Below are positions 16,124 to 25,880 of a DNA stretch of 64,000 nt, in pieces. The stretch is taken from positions 3,844,001 to 3,908,000 of the forward strand of contig NZ_JAZHRV010000001.1 of assembly GCF_036924595.1 (NCBI RefSeq), in the 5' to 3' direction. The notes beneath the pieces were generated by a model. That model did not search any database, had not been told where the DNA came from, and was given only the letters and a program-made list of their open reading frames with translations. Origin of the DNA: Bradyrhizobium algeriense (GTDB taxonomy: Bacteria > Pseudomonadota > Alphaproteobacteria > Rhizobiales > Xanthobacteraceae). A program made the position numbers and the translations under genes. Every line of letters starts with the position of its first letter. The stretch's first letter is position 1.

Positions 16124-17755
16124 CTATGCGGGTTTTGCCCACGCGCGGCCCCAGTGCAGCCGACTGCACAATATGGTCCAGAGCTGGCTCGCCTCTGGCA
16201 CGCGCAAGACCAGCAGCAGCGCAGCATAGATCACCAGGCCCGCAGCGCTCAGCAAGACGATCTGTACCAGCGGCGGCAGCGCGGCCATCTGGGGCAGCTT
16301 CGCCAGCAGCGCGCACGTCAGCCACAGGAACACCGCCGCCACGACGGTTTTGCCCAGCGAAAGGCCAAGCTGCGGCAGGCGCAGCCCTTGCAGCCGTTTG
16401 TTAAGAATGAGCAGCAGCGTTAGCGCGCCAATCAGATAGGTCAGCGTGGTAGAGAACGCGATACCTGCCACGCCCCAGATTTGCATCAGCAGATAGTCCA
16501 GGACGGCGTTGAGCACCAGCGAAAGCACGGCGACGTTGCGCAGCGTGCGATTATCTTGCAGGGCGTTATACATCCGCCCGTTGATAAAGCCGTAGGTGAC
16601 GATGAATATATTCGGCGCGAGAAACATCACGGCGGACGCCACCACATCGGTGGCCTGCGCGCTAAAATTGCCATGGTGATAGAAAATCTCCACCACCGGG
16701 CGCGACAACGAACTCAGCAGCGCGCCAGCGGGCAAGAGGATGATTGCAGAAAAAATGACCGCCTGGCGGAAGGTGGTGGTTAAGAGCGTAAATTCGCGGC
16801 GGGCCACTTGTAGCGCGAAGATCGGCAAGAGCGCCGTGGAGAGCGCCGTATAAAAGATCCCCGAGGGCATATCCACCAGCTTGATCGCGTAGCTGAGCGA
16901 GGCAATGCTGCCCGGCGGCAAGAGCGAAGCCATAAACTGATCGACCAGACTGTTGCCGTTGACCATCAGTGCCCCAATCAGCATGGGTGTGGAAAGCGCG
17001 GCAATGCGCTGAATGCCCGGATGCCGCCAGGAAAAATCGAAATGAAAGCGCAGCCCCATGCGCAGATAGGCAACGACGAGCAGCAAGAAATTCAGCGAAT
17101 AACCCACAATCGTGCCCCAGCCCAGGGCATAGATGCCCCAGGAAGGCGCAAACAGCAGAAACGCGATGGTGCTCAGCGTAATCGTGACGGGAGCCAGCGA
17201 TGGCACAGCAAACCGCCCATAGGCATTCAGAACGGAGCCAACCAGCGTCACCAGCACTTGCAGCAAGAGCACGGGCATCAAGAAGCGCAGGAGGATGACC
17301 GCCAGCGTCTGCGTGGGGGCATCCATCTGCCGGGCGAAGATCGTCACCACCAGCGGTGCGCCCGCGGCCAGCGCCACTGTCACCACCAGCGCAATCAGCG
17401 TGCCCAGCGTCATCGCTACCCGGAGCAGGCGCATGGACTCCGCCTCGCCTTTGTTTTCGCGGTAGTCCACAAAGACCGGAATCAATGCCGCGCCCACCGC
17501 CGTGGTCAAGATGCCAGAAATGGTTGTGGGCACGATCAGCGCCACCGTATAGGCGTCCATGGTTGGGCCAACGCCAAAGGCCGAAGCCGTCAGCACCTGG
17601 CTGACGATGCTCAGCAGCCGGGCGGCAACGGTGACATACAAGACGACCGAGATGGCGCGGCCAGCGTGAATCACGATCCCCTGGCTTTTGGGCGCGCCAT
17701 CGGGCGGGGGAGCCGTTTCCTCAAGGTTTGTGGATGTACTCATGCCCTGTCTCAT
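16124..17755 (-). CDS. MurJ/MVF-family lipid-linked saccharide flippase
   Basis: The start MRQGMSTSTN has CAGGAGC five bases upstream and gives 543 residues with about 14 hydrophobic helices. Family features include ARLLSIVSQVLTASAFGVG, RFLMPVLLLQVL, SLVDQFMASLLPPGSIASL and an IFYHHGNFS region. MurJ proteins flip lipid II, but copies inside polysaccharide loci usually act as the Wzx-type exporter of the locus. The gene begins inside the tail of a truncated different flippase, which suggests replacement. A role in polysaccharide export is inferred. Confidence 0.8.
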   Translation of the reverse strand: MRQGMSTSTNLEETAPPPDGAPKSQGIVIHAGRAISVVLYVTVAARLLSIVSQVLTASAFGVGPTMDAYTVALIVPTTISGILTTAVGAALIPVFVDYRENKGEAESMRLLRVAMTLGTLIALVVTVALAAGAPLVVTIFARQMDAPTQTLAVILLRFLMPVLLLQVLVTLVGSVLNAYGRFAVPSLAPVTITLSTIAFLLFAPSWGIYALGWGTIVGYSLNFLLLVVAYLRMGLRFHFDFSWRHPGIQRIAALSTPMLIGALMVNGNSLVDQFMASLLPPGSIASLSYAIKLVDMPSGIFYTALSTALLPIFALQVARREFTLLTTTFRQAVIFSAIILLPAGALLSSLSRPVVEIFYHHGNFSAQATDVVASAVMFLAPNIFIVTYGFINGRMYNALQDNRTLRNVAVLSLVLNAVLDYLLMQIWGVAGIAFSTTLTYLIGALTLLLILNKRLQGLRLPQLGLSLGKTVVAAVFLWLTCALLAKLPQMAALPPLVQIVLLSAAGLVIYAALLLVLRVPEASQLWTILCSRLHWGRAWAKPA

Positions 17756-18096
17756 AAAGCTCCTGTGCTGCAAGGGCCTCGCGTGGAATCAGCCCTAAAA
17801 GCAACAGAATCGCGAGCCCCCCCAAGAGCGAAGAGACTTGCGAACGTGTTGCCAACCAACTTTGGGCGGGTTCCGGGAGCGGCGCGCGGCAGGAAAAAGA
17901 ATAGAGACTGCGGCAAGAACAGGGGAAGGAGGATCAACTCTGTTTCGGCGACCAGCCACACCAGGCGGTAGTCCCCGAACTCCTGCGTGGTCACGTGGCG
18001 GACCAGGATGACAGGCGCCCCCAACTGCAGAGCATAGTCGAGCAGCCCCGCAGCCGCGAGAAATCCTGCCTTGCGGCGAATCCCCGATTTCCACAT
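17721..18096 (-). pseudogene. Truncated polysaccharide flippase N-terminus
   Basis: The frame opens MWKSGIRRKAGFLAAAGLLD and continues with APVILVRHVTTQEFGDYRLV and LPQSLFFFLPRA, matching the first three helices of Wzx-like flippases (a conserved FG-YR block). At a run of seven C (17817-17823) the frame shifts; after correction it continues LAILLLLGLIPREALAAQ and stops at 17721. The rest of the protein is missing and the MurJ-like gene begins there. Confidence 0.6.
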
Positions 18097-18382
18097 GGTT
18101 CGCCGGGCCTTGCTGACGTAATTGATCCGGTCGCTGACATTGGCGATAAATCAGCCGCATAAAAGAAAAGCTGTGGCGGTTTGCTCGACGCGCGTCATTT
18201 TTTCCCCGGCGAAGTCAAAGGCTCGTAGCCGATCAAAAACGAGCATAGCCAAATGCATATCAGTTGTTCAGGAATCCCGAAGCCGTTTGGCGGATAATAG
18301 GGGTTACCTACGAGGTGTGGTCTGAGCCCCCGCAAACTCCTCCAAGACTGGGTAGAGTCCCTCACCTCGGGAGGGATAGACC

Positions 18383-18512
18383 ATGAAGCCGAGCCGTTTC
18401 ACGGAAGAGCAGATCATCGGGATTTTGCGTGAGCACGAGGCGGGTGCGGCGACCGCTGATATCCTGCTGCAAGCAGGGGATCTCGAGCGCGACGTTCTAC
18501 CGGCGGCACGCA
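18383..18512 (+). pseudogene. IS3-family OrfA N-terminal remnant
   Basis: The frame reads MKPSRFTEEQIIGILREHEA, then shifts to GISSATFYRRHAHG, the conserved helix-turn-helix of IS3-group OrfA. Only the first 40 or so residues remain. An IS3-like end (gaggtgtggtctgagccccc) lies about 60 bases upstream. The remnant abuts the next relic directly, so insertion of this element probably destroyed that gene. Confidence 0.7.
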
Positions 18513-18513
18513 C

Positions 18514-19650
18514 ATGGTTCTCCTGGTCGTGCTGCGCGACGGTCTGGTACTCAGGCTAGCGAAGCACATCCGCTCCGAGCTTGCGCGCGCTGCGGGCTTC
18601 CCGGCTTTCGTGCCGGCGTGCATTGCACAGGTCGAGGCGCTTGCTGAGACCTTTAGCGGCAAGCGGTCCGAAACCGCTGCGCGAGATGCGGTGAATGGCC
18701 GCCCTGTCCAGAACCGCGATGCGCTGCAGAACCCGGAATGTCTCGATGCCATTCGGCCATCAGGGCATCACGGGGGCTGGCGCCAGGCCACGACGGGGTG
18801 ATCCCGCAGGGTGACGGGCTGCGGCGGGAGCTCCAGGCGATTTGCGAGCGCGTGCTTGGCATCTCGCCCGTTGCCTGGTCCGATAGTCTTCTTGGCTTCG
18901 GCGCGGAATCGCTAGCGTTTGAACCCTGCTTCTCGAGATCGAGGATTATACTGGGCATCCCCCTACCCCTCTCGGCCTTTCTGGCGGCGCCGTCGATCGA
19001 AGGCTTGGCCACGACCCTAACCGTCGGCGCAACAGCGATGGCCGGGGAAGTAGCGCTCGTCTGTAATCTCTCCTCCTGGTCCGTGCATGCGAAGTACCGC
19101 GGCTGGGGAATGGCCCTGCTCGCCGAGGCGCTGCGGGACGAGAACCTCACCTGCACGGCCTTCACCCCGGAGCCGACCGCCTGGGCTGCCCGCCTGGCGC
19201 AGCGCTTCACACCCTTAGCTTCGAACAGGATCGTCATGCCGCCATTGCTCCAGGCCGAGACGCTGTTCGCGCCGAACCGTCTGGTCATCAGCTTCGATCC
19301 GGCTGCGGTCCGCGAGAGGCTGACTAGCCAGCAACGACAGATCTTCGACGATCACGCACCGTACGATTGCCTGCAGCTCACCGTCAGCGATGGGTCGGAT
19401 CATGCCTTTCTCGCGGTAAAGCGCCGTACGCAACGGCTCAATGCGAGGCGACTGGGGGGAGTAGGGAAAGTTTTGCCCGTGAGGATCCCCTATTCGGACA
19501 TCCTACACTGCAGTGCGCCGGAGCTGCTGTCGCGGCGTCTCTAGCGCATCAAGCTAGCGATCCTGCGCCGACGGCGGACGGTGGCGCTCGTCGCGCAGGC
19601 GCGGCTCTTTCGGGTCCGGCCACGAGGCGTGATGCTCCGGTGCGCACGTG
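18514..19650 (+). pseudogene. Relic of an AMP-ligase / carrier-protein / GNAT-like fusion protein
   Basis: The first 90 codons (VVLRDGLVL, FSGKRSETAARDAVNGRPVQ, NRDALQNPE) match the C-terminal domain of acetoacetyl-CoA-synthetase-like AMP ligases. After a frame change comes a carrier domain (ELQAICERVLGI, LGFGAESLAF) whose second helix, LLLEIEDYTGHP, is readable only in another frame, followed by LPLSAFLAAPSIEGLATTL. A GNAT-like domain follows (VCNLSSWSVHAKYRGWG, DDHAPYDCLQL), interrupted by a TAG at 19542 beyond which LAILRRRRTVALVAQ still aligns. The last domain resembles the protein at 54992-55852. Frameshifts, the stop and the missing N-terminus make it non-functional, although the frame 18738-19544 could still be translated. 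Confidence 0.65.
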
Positions 19651-19889
19651 TTATCTCGCATTCTGTACAACGCCATACAATTCACGATGCATTCCTCGGG
19701 CGCTCATGCCTGGTGGTAGTCCTTATTTTCCTTCGATTGAATCAGTCGAAAATTGTATCGGGATTTGAATGAGCTCTTTTCACAAGTGGCCAAGCATTTT
19801 TGCGGCAGCACGCTGATCGAATTTCACGATAGAGCGTTGCTGTAATCTTGCTCGGACTACAAGTAGAATACAGACAAGGGGGATAGCAA

Positions 19890-20882
19890 ATGACAATAAT
19901 GATACCCCTTATCTTTGCGCTGGCTGGCAGCGTCGCGAACATCTCTAGTGGATCGACATCCCTCGATACGAGGATAGTCGACGCAGGTGGTTCGTGGAAT
20001 TTACTGGCCGAGGGCCTGTCCGACGATACTCACAGCTTTGCTGGCACCCACAGCAATATGGCAGACAATACGAGCGCCGCATCGCAGCCTGTAAGTAGAA
20101 CTAGAACAGTTGTTCCGTCGATTACGTCGTTTTCGGCTAAGCCGCAAACCCGCTTTCTTATCGGTGGCGACAGCTACCTAGTTGAGACGGCGGGTAAGAG
20201 CTATAGCCTGACCAATCCTGACCCACAAACTCTGCGCTTCGAAGTCCATCAGGGCGACAATTGGGCAGCGGGTGGTGATGGCTCGTACTGTGATCGCTCT
20301 GAAATTCAAAATCAGTCGACGGGCGTCGCGACCAGCTGGGGTGCATTTATCCCGCCCGGTACTCCGATTGGCATGGCCTATCAGTTCATGGTGGAGGCCA
20401 ATGGGCCCAATGGGTCATTTGTAAACACTCAAAACAGATCGAACGGCTGGTTTGTCGTCGGTCAAATGCACAATGACGACATTGCGAGCGGCGTAGGGAC
20501 CTCACCGCCGTTCGCGGTCCAGATGGACGGCGACCATCTGCAAATTGTCGCCCGCTATGTTCTGCCCGGTGGGAATCCCAGTAATTCGTCTCCCGCTCTC
20601 CGCATGATCACGCTGTGGACCGATCCGACTCCAATTACTCCTGGCGTCTACAAGGACATTCGCGCTCAAGCCAATTTTTCCAACAGCGGCGGCGGGTATT
20701 TGGACGTCTGGATCAATGGTTCGCAGGTTGTGAACTATCGGGGTCCTTTGGGCTATGGGCAGGGCACCTATTGGGAATATGGCATCTATCGGTCGTCGGC
20801 GCCTGAAACGACTGCCGTCCATTACCGAAATTTGATGCTAACAATCGGGCCGTCAGCACCTGTCTCGTCACGACGACCCTGA
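19890..20882 (+). CDS. Heparin-lyase-I-family (polysaccharide lyase) protein
   Basis: A GGGGGAT ribosome binding site precedes the ATG. The 330-residue product has a short hydrophobic start and then a jelly-roll-type domain with NPDPQTLRFEVHQGDNWAAG, DRSEIQNQ, QMHNDD, PPFAVQMDGDHLQIVARYVL and GYLDVWINGSQVVNYRG. The same domain is the N-terminal part of the large protein at 35542-37917; a stretch of 96 bases is identical between the genes. It probably trims or cleaves the exopolysaccharide outside the cell, perhaps exported by the type I system at 38-42 kb. There is no Ig-like or C-terminal targeting region here. Confidence 0.75.
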   Translation: MTIMIPLIFALAGSVANISSGSTSLDTRIVDAGGSWNLLAEGLSDDTHSFAGTHSNMADNTSAASQPVSRTRTVVPSITSFSAKPQTRFLIGGDSYLVETAGKSYSLTNPDPQTLRFEVHQGDNWAAGGDGSYCDRSEIQNQSTGVATSWGAFIPPGTPIGMAYQFMVEANGPNGSFVNTQNRSNGWFVVGQMHNDDIASGVGTSPPFAVQMDGDHLQIVARYVLPGGNPSNSSPALRMITLWTDPTPITPGVYKDIRAQANFSNSGGGYLDVWINGSQVVNYRGPLGYGQGTYWEYGIYRSSAPETTAVHYRNLMLTIGPSAPVSSRRP

Positions 20883-21008
20883 CTGACGGTGCGCAGCTTC
20901 ACTGGCAGCACGACCTCGCTAGCGCGGTTAAATCCGGCCGCGCTATGTTATTATTTTGTTTGCGACGGGTGTTATCGAAAGCTTGCTGAGATGCGAAGAG
21001 AATAGGAC

Positions 21009-22271
21009 CTATCCGCATTTCTCTTTTAGTTTGAATACTTTTTCATAGGCACCCAAGAGCTTTGTCGACTCGTGGTGCCAAGCGAGTTCGTCATAGATTC
21101 TTTTCTGGCCGAATGCACCCATAGCATCGCGTCGCACTGGATCATCTACAAGTTCCAATATCTTGTCGCCGAACTCCGCAGTATCCGCATTCTGTACATA
21201 TAAGGATGCCTCTCCAGCCGAAAAACGGCCTTCAGTGAGGTCAAATTGAACAATAGGCTTACCCAACGCCATATACTCCATGATCTTGTGCATCGTTGAT
21301 TTGTCGTTCATCGAGCTGGGGCGGTCCGGATTTACGCAGACGTCTGCCGTGGAGAGTATTGTGAATAGTGTAGCGTCATCAACACGGCCAGTGAACGTAA
21401 CCAATTCGTCCAGTTCAAAAGCCATTGCAAGCTTCTTGAGCTCCTCCAATTCCCGCCCACCCCCGACAATGACGAACTGGACATCATCGCGATTTCGTAT
21501 CCTGCGGATGTGCCTGATTGATTCCAGCAACAGATCGATCCCCTCCTGCCTTGCAATAACACCCACATATCCGACAAGGAATTTCCGCCCCCTCTTCCAG
21601 GCCGGGTCTGGTGGAAATGAGCGAACGCGCGAAAGGTTTGGAGCGGAGCGCACAACGAACACATGATCAGGGTTCATTCGCCCTCGTTCAATGGCAATGG
21701 TACGATATGATTGGTTGGTTGCTATCGATACATCAGACAATGCGAATGTAATGCGTTCAAGTAGGACCATAACCTGCCAGAGCAGGCCACGACGTCCGAA
21801 TTTCGCCTCGTAAAGCTCCGGGCTGATATCGTGGTGATCGAAAATGAAAGATTTTCCAAATAGAAACTTATGAAATGCACCAACTACGAAAATGAGATCC
21901 GGCGGATTACACGCGTGGACTACATCAAACCCGCGCGTTGTGAGAATTTTCAAACTCAGCACGAACTCCCAAAATAATGCCGCGCTGTACTCGGCAAGAT
22001 AGCCCAGCACCCCACGACCTTCTCCCGGCAACCAGTGGCGATAAACCGCGATTCCCTCGATAATTTCAAATGAGGCCGTTGCGCCCGGTCCCTTGGGACA
22101 AATTACCGACACTTCATAACCATGCCGCGCCAATGTGCTGGCTTCCGACCACACTCTGGCATCGAACGGTACCGGAAGATTTTCGACGATGATAAGCACC
22201 CGGCGGCGAACCGAACCAACACCCGCTTGATCGTGGCGTGCAACGCCGTCGTCATGAAAGAGTGTTGACAT
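21009..22271 (-). CDS. Glycosyltransferase family 4
   Basis: Starting at MSTLFHDDGV, with AGGCGG nine bases upstream inside the preceding gene, the product has 420 residues. It has the N-terminal ENLPVPFDARVWSEASTLAR, the central FDHHDISPELYEAKFG, and the C-terminal VGYVGVIARQEGIDLLLESI and HKIMEYMALGKPIVQFD. This subgroup is common in exopolysaccharide clusters. It overlaps the stop of the nucleotide-sugar dehydrogenase by 20 bases, so the two are translationally linked. Confidence 0.85.
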   Translation of the reverse strand: MSTLFHDDGVARHDQAGVGSVRRRVLIIVENLPVPFDARVWSEASTLARHGYEVSVICPKGPGATASFEIIEGIAVYRHWLPGEGRGVLGYLAEYSAALFWEFVLSLKILTTRGFDVVHACNPPDLIFVVGAFHKFLFGKSFIFDHHDISPELYEAKFGRRGLLWQVMVLLERITFALSDVSIATNQSYRTIAIERGRMNPDHVFVVRSAPNLSRVRSFPPDPAWKRGRKFLVGYVGVIARQEGIDLLLESIRHIRRIRNRDDVQFVIVGGGRELEELKKLAMAFELDELVTFTGRVDDATLFTILSTADVCVNPDRPSSMNDKSTMHKIMEYMALGKPIVQFDLTEGRFSAGEASLYVQNADTAEFGDKILELVDDPVRRDAMGAFGQKRIYDELAWHHESTKLLGAYEKVFKLKEKCG

Positions 22272-23514
22272 CAATGATCCGCCTGGCGTGTAACGCCATA
22301 TGTTTCGCCCACCCTCGGGTATCGATGACAAGATCGAACAGCTCCGACTCGGCGGCCGACTTTGGGATTAGTAATTTGCGGAGCGCGGGCAAATTGGAGA
22401 ACGCATAGCCAAGATTCTGACCCAACAATTTCGACGGCTCGACGTGCGGGTCGTAGATCGACAAGCCGATGTGCAACCGAAGGAATTTGCGAGCCAAGTC
22501 GATATTGGGACTCTCGCGAAGATCGTCGCTGTCCTCCTTGAAGGCAAGCCCCAGCATAAGCACCCGCCCGCCCGCCGGGACTGCTTTCAGGCAATTCTCA
22601 AACAGGAAATTCTTATGCTCATCATTCGATCTCAGAACCGAATCCACGAGCCAAGTATGCGCCCCGACGTCGCTTGCGATGTGTTGGAGCGCACGAACGT
22701 CTTTCGGCAAGCATGAGCCGCCGAATGCGCCACCCGGCCTCAAATAATAGGGGGAAATGTTGAGCTTGGTATCAGAGATGAAAATCTTATGAACAGTGGT
22801 CGCGCTAATACCGAGCTTATCGCAAACGCGACCGACTTCGTTGGCAAAAGCAATCTTTACTGCGTGAAACGAGTTATCGACGAATTTTGTCATCTCTGCC
22901 GCGCGATAATTCGTGTAGAAGACCGGCACCGCGATACTTGCGTTCAACTCGTCAAGAGCCGCGCACCTTTCCCCGTCCTTCGTCCCAATCACGATCTTCG
23001 GCGGGTTGAAGAAGTCTTCGATCGCCACCGATTCGCGCAAGAATTCGGGGTTATAGACAACCTCGACGAGGTCCGTCCTGCCCTTCAATGCGTCCTCGAA
23101 AATCGGAAGGACCAGTTCCTCGATGGTACCGGGCCGCATCGTGGAGCGAAATACGATCGTCAACGTCGTCGCGCGAGCAGGACCGACCAGCTCCGCGATC
23201 TGATGGGAAACTTCCGCGATAAAGCTCATGTTGTGAGATCCGTCCGGCGCACTAGGCGTTCCCACACAGACTATGGCCATGGTGCAACTGTCGAGATGTC
23301 CGCTGGCATCCTTCGTCGCGCTCAGCAAATTTTTCCTGACAGCACGCTCTACAAGTTGATCGAGACCGGGCTCCGTGATTGGCGATTTGCCCGCGTTGAC
23401 GATCGCCACTTTTTCATCGCTGACGTCGACACCGACGACTTCGTGGCCTTGCCTGGTGAGGCAAGCGGCCGTCGTCATGCCGACGTAACCAAGTCCGAAC
23501 ACCGCAATTTTCAT
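22252..23514 (-). CDS. Nucleotide-sugar 6-dehydrogenase, GDP-mannose dehydrogenase-like
   Basis: The 420-residue protein starts with a Rossmann motif (IAVFGLGYVGMTTAACL) and has YNPEFLRESVAIEDF, the linker lysine region, and GGSCLPKDVRAL with the catalytic cysteine at residue 268. The surrounding NISPYYLRPGGAFGGSCLP and the cysteine position match AlgD-type GDP-mannose dehydrogenases better than typical UDP-glucose dehydrogenases. The product would be a sugar acid for the exopolysaccharide. UDP-sugar specificity is not excluded. Confidence 0.85.
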   Translation of the reverse strand: MKIAVFGLGYVGMTTAACLTRQGHEVVGVDVSDEKVAIVNAGKSPITEPGLDQLVERAVRKNLLSATKDASGHLDSCTMAIVCVGTPSAPDGSHNMSFIAEVSHQIAELVGPARATTLTIVFRSTMRPGTIEELVLPIFEDALKGRTDLVEVVYNPEFLRESVAIEDFFNPPKIVIGTKDGERCAALDELNASIAVPVFYTNYRAAEMTKFVDNSFHAVKIAFANEVGRVCDKLGISATTVHKIFISDTKLNISPYYLRPGGAFGGSCLPKDVRALQHIASDVGAHTWLVDSVLRSNDEHKNFLFENCLKAVPAGGRVLMLGLAFKEDSDDLRESPNIDLARKFLRLHIGLSIYDPHVEPSKLLGQNLGYAFSNLPALRKLLIPKSAAESELFDLVIDTRGWAKHMALHARRIIDVNTLS

Positions 23515-23852
23515 CTTAATCCATCAGCCGCATCACGTTATGCTGGCAACGGCGGCGGCTGCTCATGAGTTTGTCTGCAAGGTCGACGGTTTCATTCAGA
23601 GATAATATGTCGATCGGCACCCCTACCCGAGTGTATTCTTTCATCCGCGCAGAGCCTCAACTTTTTTGGGCTACCTATTCTGGTTGTGACGAAGGGAAGA
23701 CAGGATGGTTGCGCGGGAGGCCGAGTGACGACCTGTTGAACGCCACGTATCGGGTCAGGCGTCGGAGCACGCCGGAGCAGGAAGCGATCTGCCAGGAGCA
23801 TCGTGCCTGGGCCGAAACAGCATGACCACGCTCGTTGCGGTCCGCCTCCCGG
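23515..23852. other. Intergenic region without a recognised gene
   Basis: Open frames of up to 90 codons occur on both strands but show no family, signal or ribosome binding site that I recognise. The region probably carries the promoter of the dehydrogenase/glycosyltransferase pair. Confidence 0.4.
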
Positions 23853-25601
23853 CTATACGCGAAAACGAAAAAGGTACCCGTAGTTGTCACGAAGTTCGGA
23901 TAGATATCGCCGAACCGCCACCCCAAGTCGGTATGAGACCGATTCTGAATGCGCGAAAGCATCCGGCTGTTCGTGATAAACGCAGCGTATATCCGCCGTC
24001 CTGCCGGGCGGGATATCGACGATCATCCGAATGCATCCGTCCATGCATTCGTACGCGACGACGTCTTGGTTGACTGTAACATCTTTCAAAGAATCGACCT
24101 GTGGTTCTTGCTTCACGACTTGGATCCGTCGCGTCATCGCCTCCATGTTTTCGATGCGGAGTTGTTCAGCAAACATCTTCACTATGATCGTTACGCCGTC
24201 GGGTCGAATGCTGTAGCTGTGGCAAACGGCGTCCCCGAGAGTCCGCCAACAGAGCTTCCACCGCAAGGATGCAAGCTGTCGGAGGAACTCCGCTAGTTCG
24301 CTGCCGTGGCCTCGGAAAAGGTCGTGATGCCCGGCAACGAAGCACGGCTTGCCCAGGATTCCGTCAAATGCAAAGTTTTCAATGCCGTGGTCAATATACC
24401 GCCGGGTATAAATCGAGAATCCCCCATACCGAACGATGGCGACACTCCACAGGTCTGCGAGTGTCGTTTCGTTCGACGCGTCATCGGCTGGTGCGACTTC
24501 CGTGTTCACTGCCGCGACGAAGCCATGTCGCTTGAGAGCCGACACCGCCTCGGGCGAGAATGCCCCTTGCGGGAAAACCATCACGTTTTCATGATCAAGC
24601 GCGGTCTCGTTGAGAAGGGACTGCATCCGACACCTGGCGGTCTTCAGCTTTCTGTCGAGTAGGTCGGCTGAACGGGCTGCAAATTCACTACGGGTGTGAT
24701 CGCAGCCGTGCACGCAGACGGACAGTTTTTCGCTATTTTTCCGAAAGGCGGCAACGGTGTCGCGATTTGTTCGATGCCAGTTCCATGGAATGAAGGCGAT
24801 GGTCGTCGCGAACCTCTGCTTGTTGGCCAACTGCAGTAGTTCGCCAAAATCGAGAAAGCCGTACCGTGGCCTCAGGGGTGGATCGTCGATGATCAGGCAC
24901 GCGTTTGTTTCGGAGGCGGTCCAGCAGACGTCGCGGAACGACCACTTCAGATACATCACGACTGGCACCGCACCGGCGAAACGCTTCTTCACATCAAAAT
25001 AGGTCGCAGCGCGTTCGCGAATGTCCACCATCGCCAGTGAGGCATCGGCAAAAAAGCGCACGCCGGAATAGGCAAATCCGGCGAACAGGTGTCCCTCGGG
25101 CGCCCCGACGATGCTCTGCAATTCGCCACCATCCCGGATGACAAGCGCCGCATCCGCGGCGCCGGGCTCCAGTTGAATCCGCAGGGCCGACATTGGGCCG
25201 CACATGTCTGGAAAAGCATCAGTGACGGACACGGTTATTGGCCACGCGTCGATGCCGCGGATGTCCGCCTCCGGGTCTCCCGTGATCTGGCGCAGCAGAG
25301 CCCTGCAGGGATCCACAGCTTGAAATCCATAGACGAACACGGAAGCGGCTGCCGCCAACCAAGCCGGAAACGTTCCGGCCTTGCAGGGCTGCAGGGTTTC
25401 AGCAAGACAGGGCGCGGAAGTCAGGATGGAGAACTGCGGATGACTTGCCGTCAGCGAGGCTACATTGCCCCCGTTCGCTTCACTGACTGTCAGCGCCGTC
25501 CATGGAACTCCGAAAAAATCGAGGATTTCCGCCAGGTTGCAATCGTCGGACGATGGAGTGTCACTGCGGATCAGGAGCGCGATCGAAGAGCCCGTGTCCA
25601 T
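23853..25601 (-). CDS. Polysaccharide-deacetylase-fold protein, large
   Basis: The 582-residue protein has no signal peptide that I can see. Its central region looks like a NodB-fold domain: NACLIIDDPPLRPRYGFLDF, a TTIAFIPWNWHRTN strand, VCVHGCDHTRSEF with the expected H-x3-H metal positions, and VMVFPQGAFSPEAVSAL. The N-terminal 190 residues and the C-terminal 150 are not assigned; the C-terminal part has a beta-rich RMIVDIPPGRTADI stretch. It may deacetylate or hydrolyse a glycan; homologues with altered metal sites are inactive or have other roles. It is divergent from the sugar-biosynthesis operon that starts at 25881. Confidence 0.6.
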   Translation of the reverse strand: MDTGSSIALLIRSDTPSSDDCNLAEILDFFGVPWTALTVSEANGGNVASLTASHPQFSILTSAPCLAETLQPCKAGTFPAWLAAAASVFVYGFQAVDPCRALLRQITGDPEADIRGIDAWPITVSVTDAFPDMCGPMSALRIQLEPGAADAALVIRDGGELQSIVGAPEGHLFAGFAYSGVRFFADASLAMVDIRERAATYFDVKKRFAGAVPVVMYLKWSFRDVCWTASETNACLIIDDPPLRPRYGFLDFGELLQLANKQRFATTIAFIPWNWHRTNRDTVAAFRKNSEKLSVCVHGCDHTRSEFAARSADLLDRKLKTARCRMQSLLNETALDHENVMVFPQGAFSPEAVSALKRHGFVAAVNTEVAPADDASNETTLADLWSVAIVRYGGFSIYTRRYIDHGIENFAFDGILGKPCFVAGHHDLFRGHGSELAEFLRQLASLRWKLCWRTLGDAVCHSYSIRPDGVTIIVKMFAEQLRIENMEAMTRRIQVVKQEPQVDSLKDVTVNQDVVAYECMDGCIRMIVDIPPGRTADIRCVYHEQPDAFAHSESVSYRLGVAVRRYLSELRDNYGYLFRFRV

Positions 25602-25880
25602 GGCGTCGGCGTTCCGTCCTGGGTTGTCGCATCATCCTTCGGCGAGGCCACCGGGCATCCTGCGGATCGTCCGCGACCTCGAGATTGTGCTCCTCTTGGG
25701 GAGTCCTATACGAAAGGCCGCCAGGTTTCCACTGAAGGACGGAGGCGAGCGAAGCGCGGGGTATTCCGACCTGTGTACCCCAAAAGAGCGTAGATCATAA
25801 TCCGTGTTCTTCAGCAGCGTGCGCGCCCAATCGGTTATCTTGAATGAACGCACGCTGAGGCCTTCAAACAGGGAACCAAC

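Noticed and set aside
16124..17755. Essential lipid II flippase MurJ of the cell.
   Set aside because: It lies in a polysaccharide accessory zone, next to a broken other flippase; the housekeeping copy is more likely elsewhere. Only the family was assigned.
15929..18000. Plus-strand frames antisense to the MurJ-like gene, including one of 316 codons.
   Set aside because: Their composition is the reverse-complement image of a membrane-protein gene (rich in R, Q, H) and they lack starts with binding sites.
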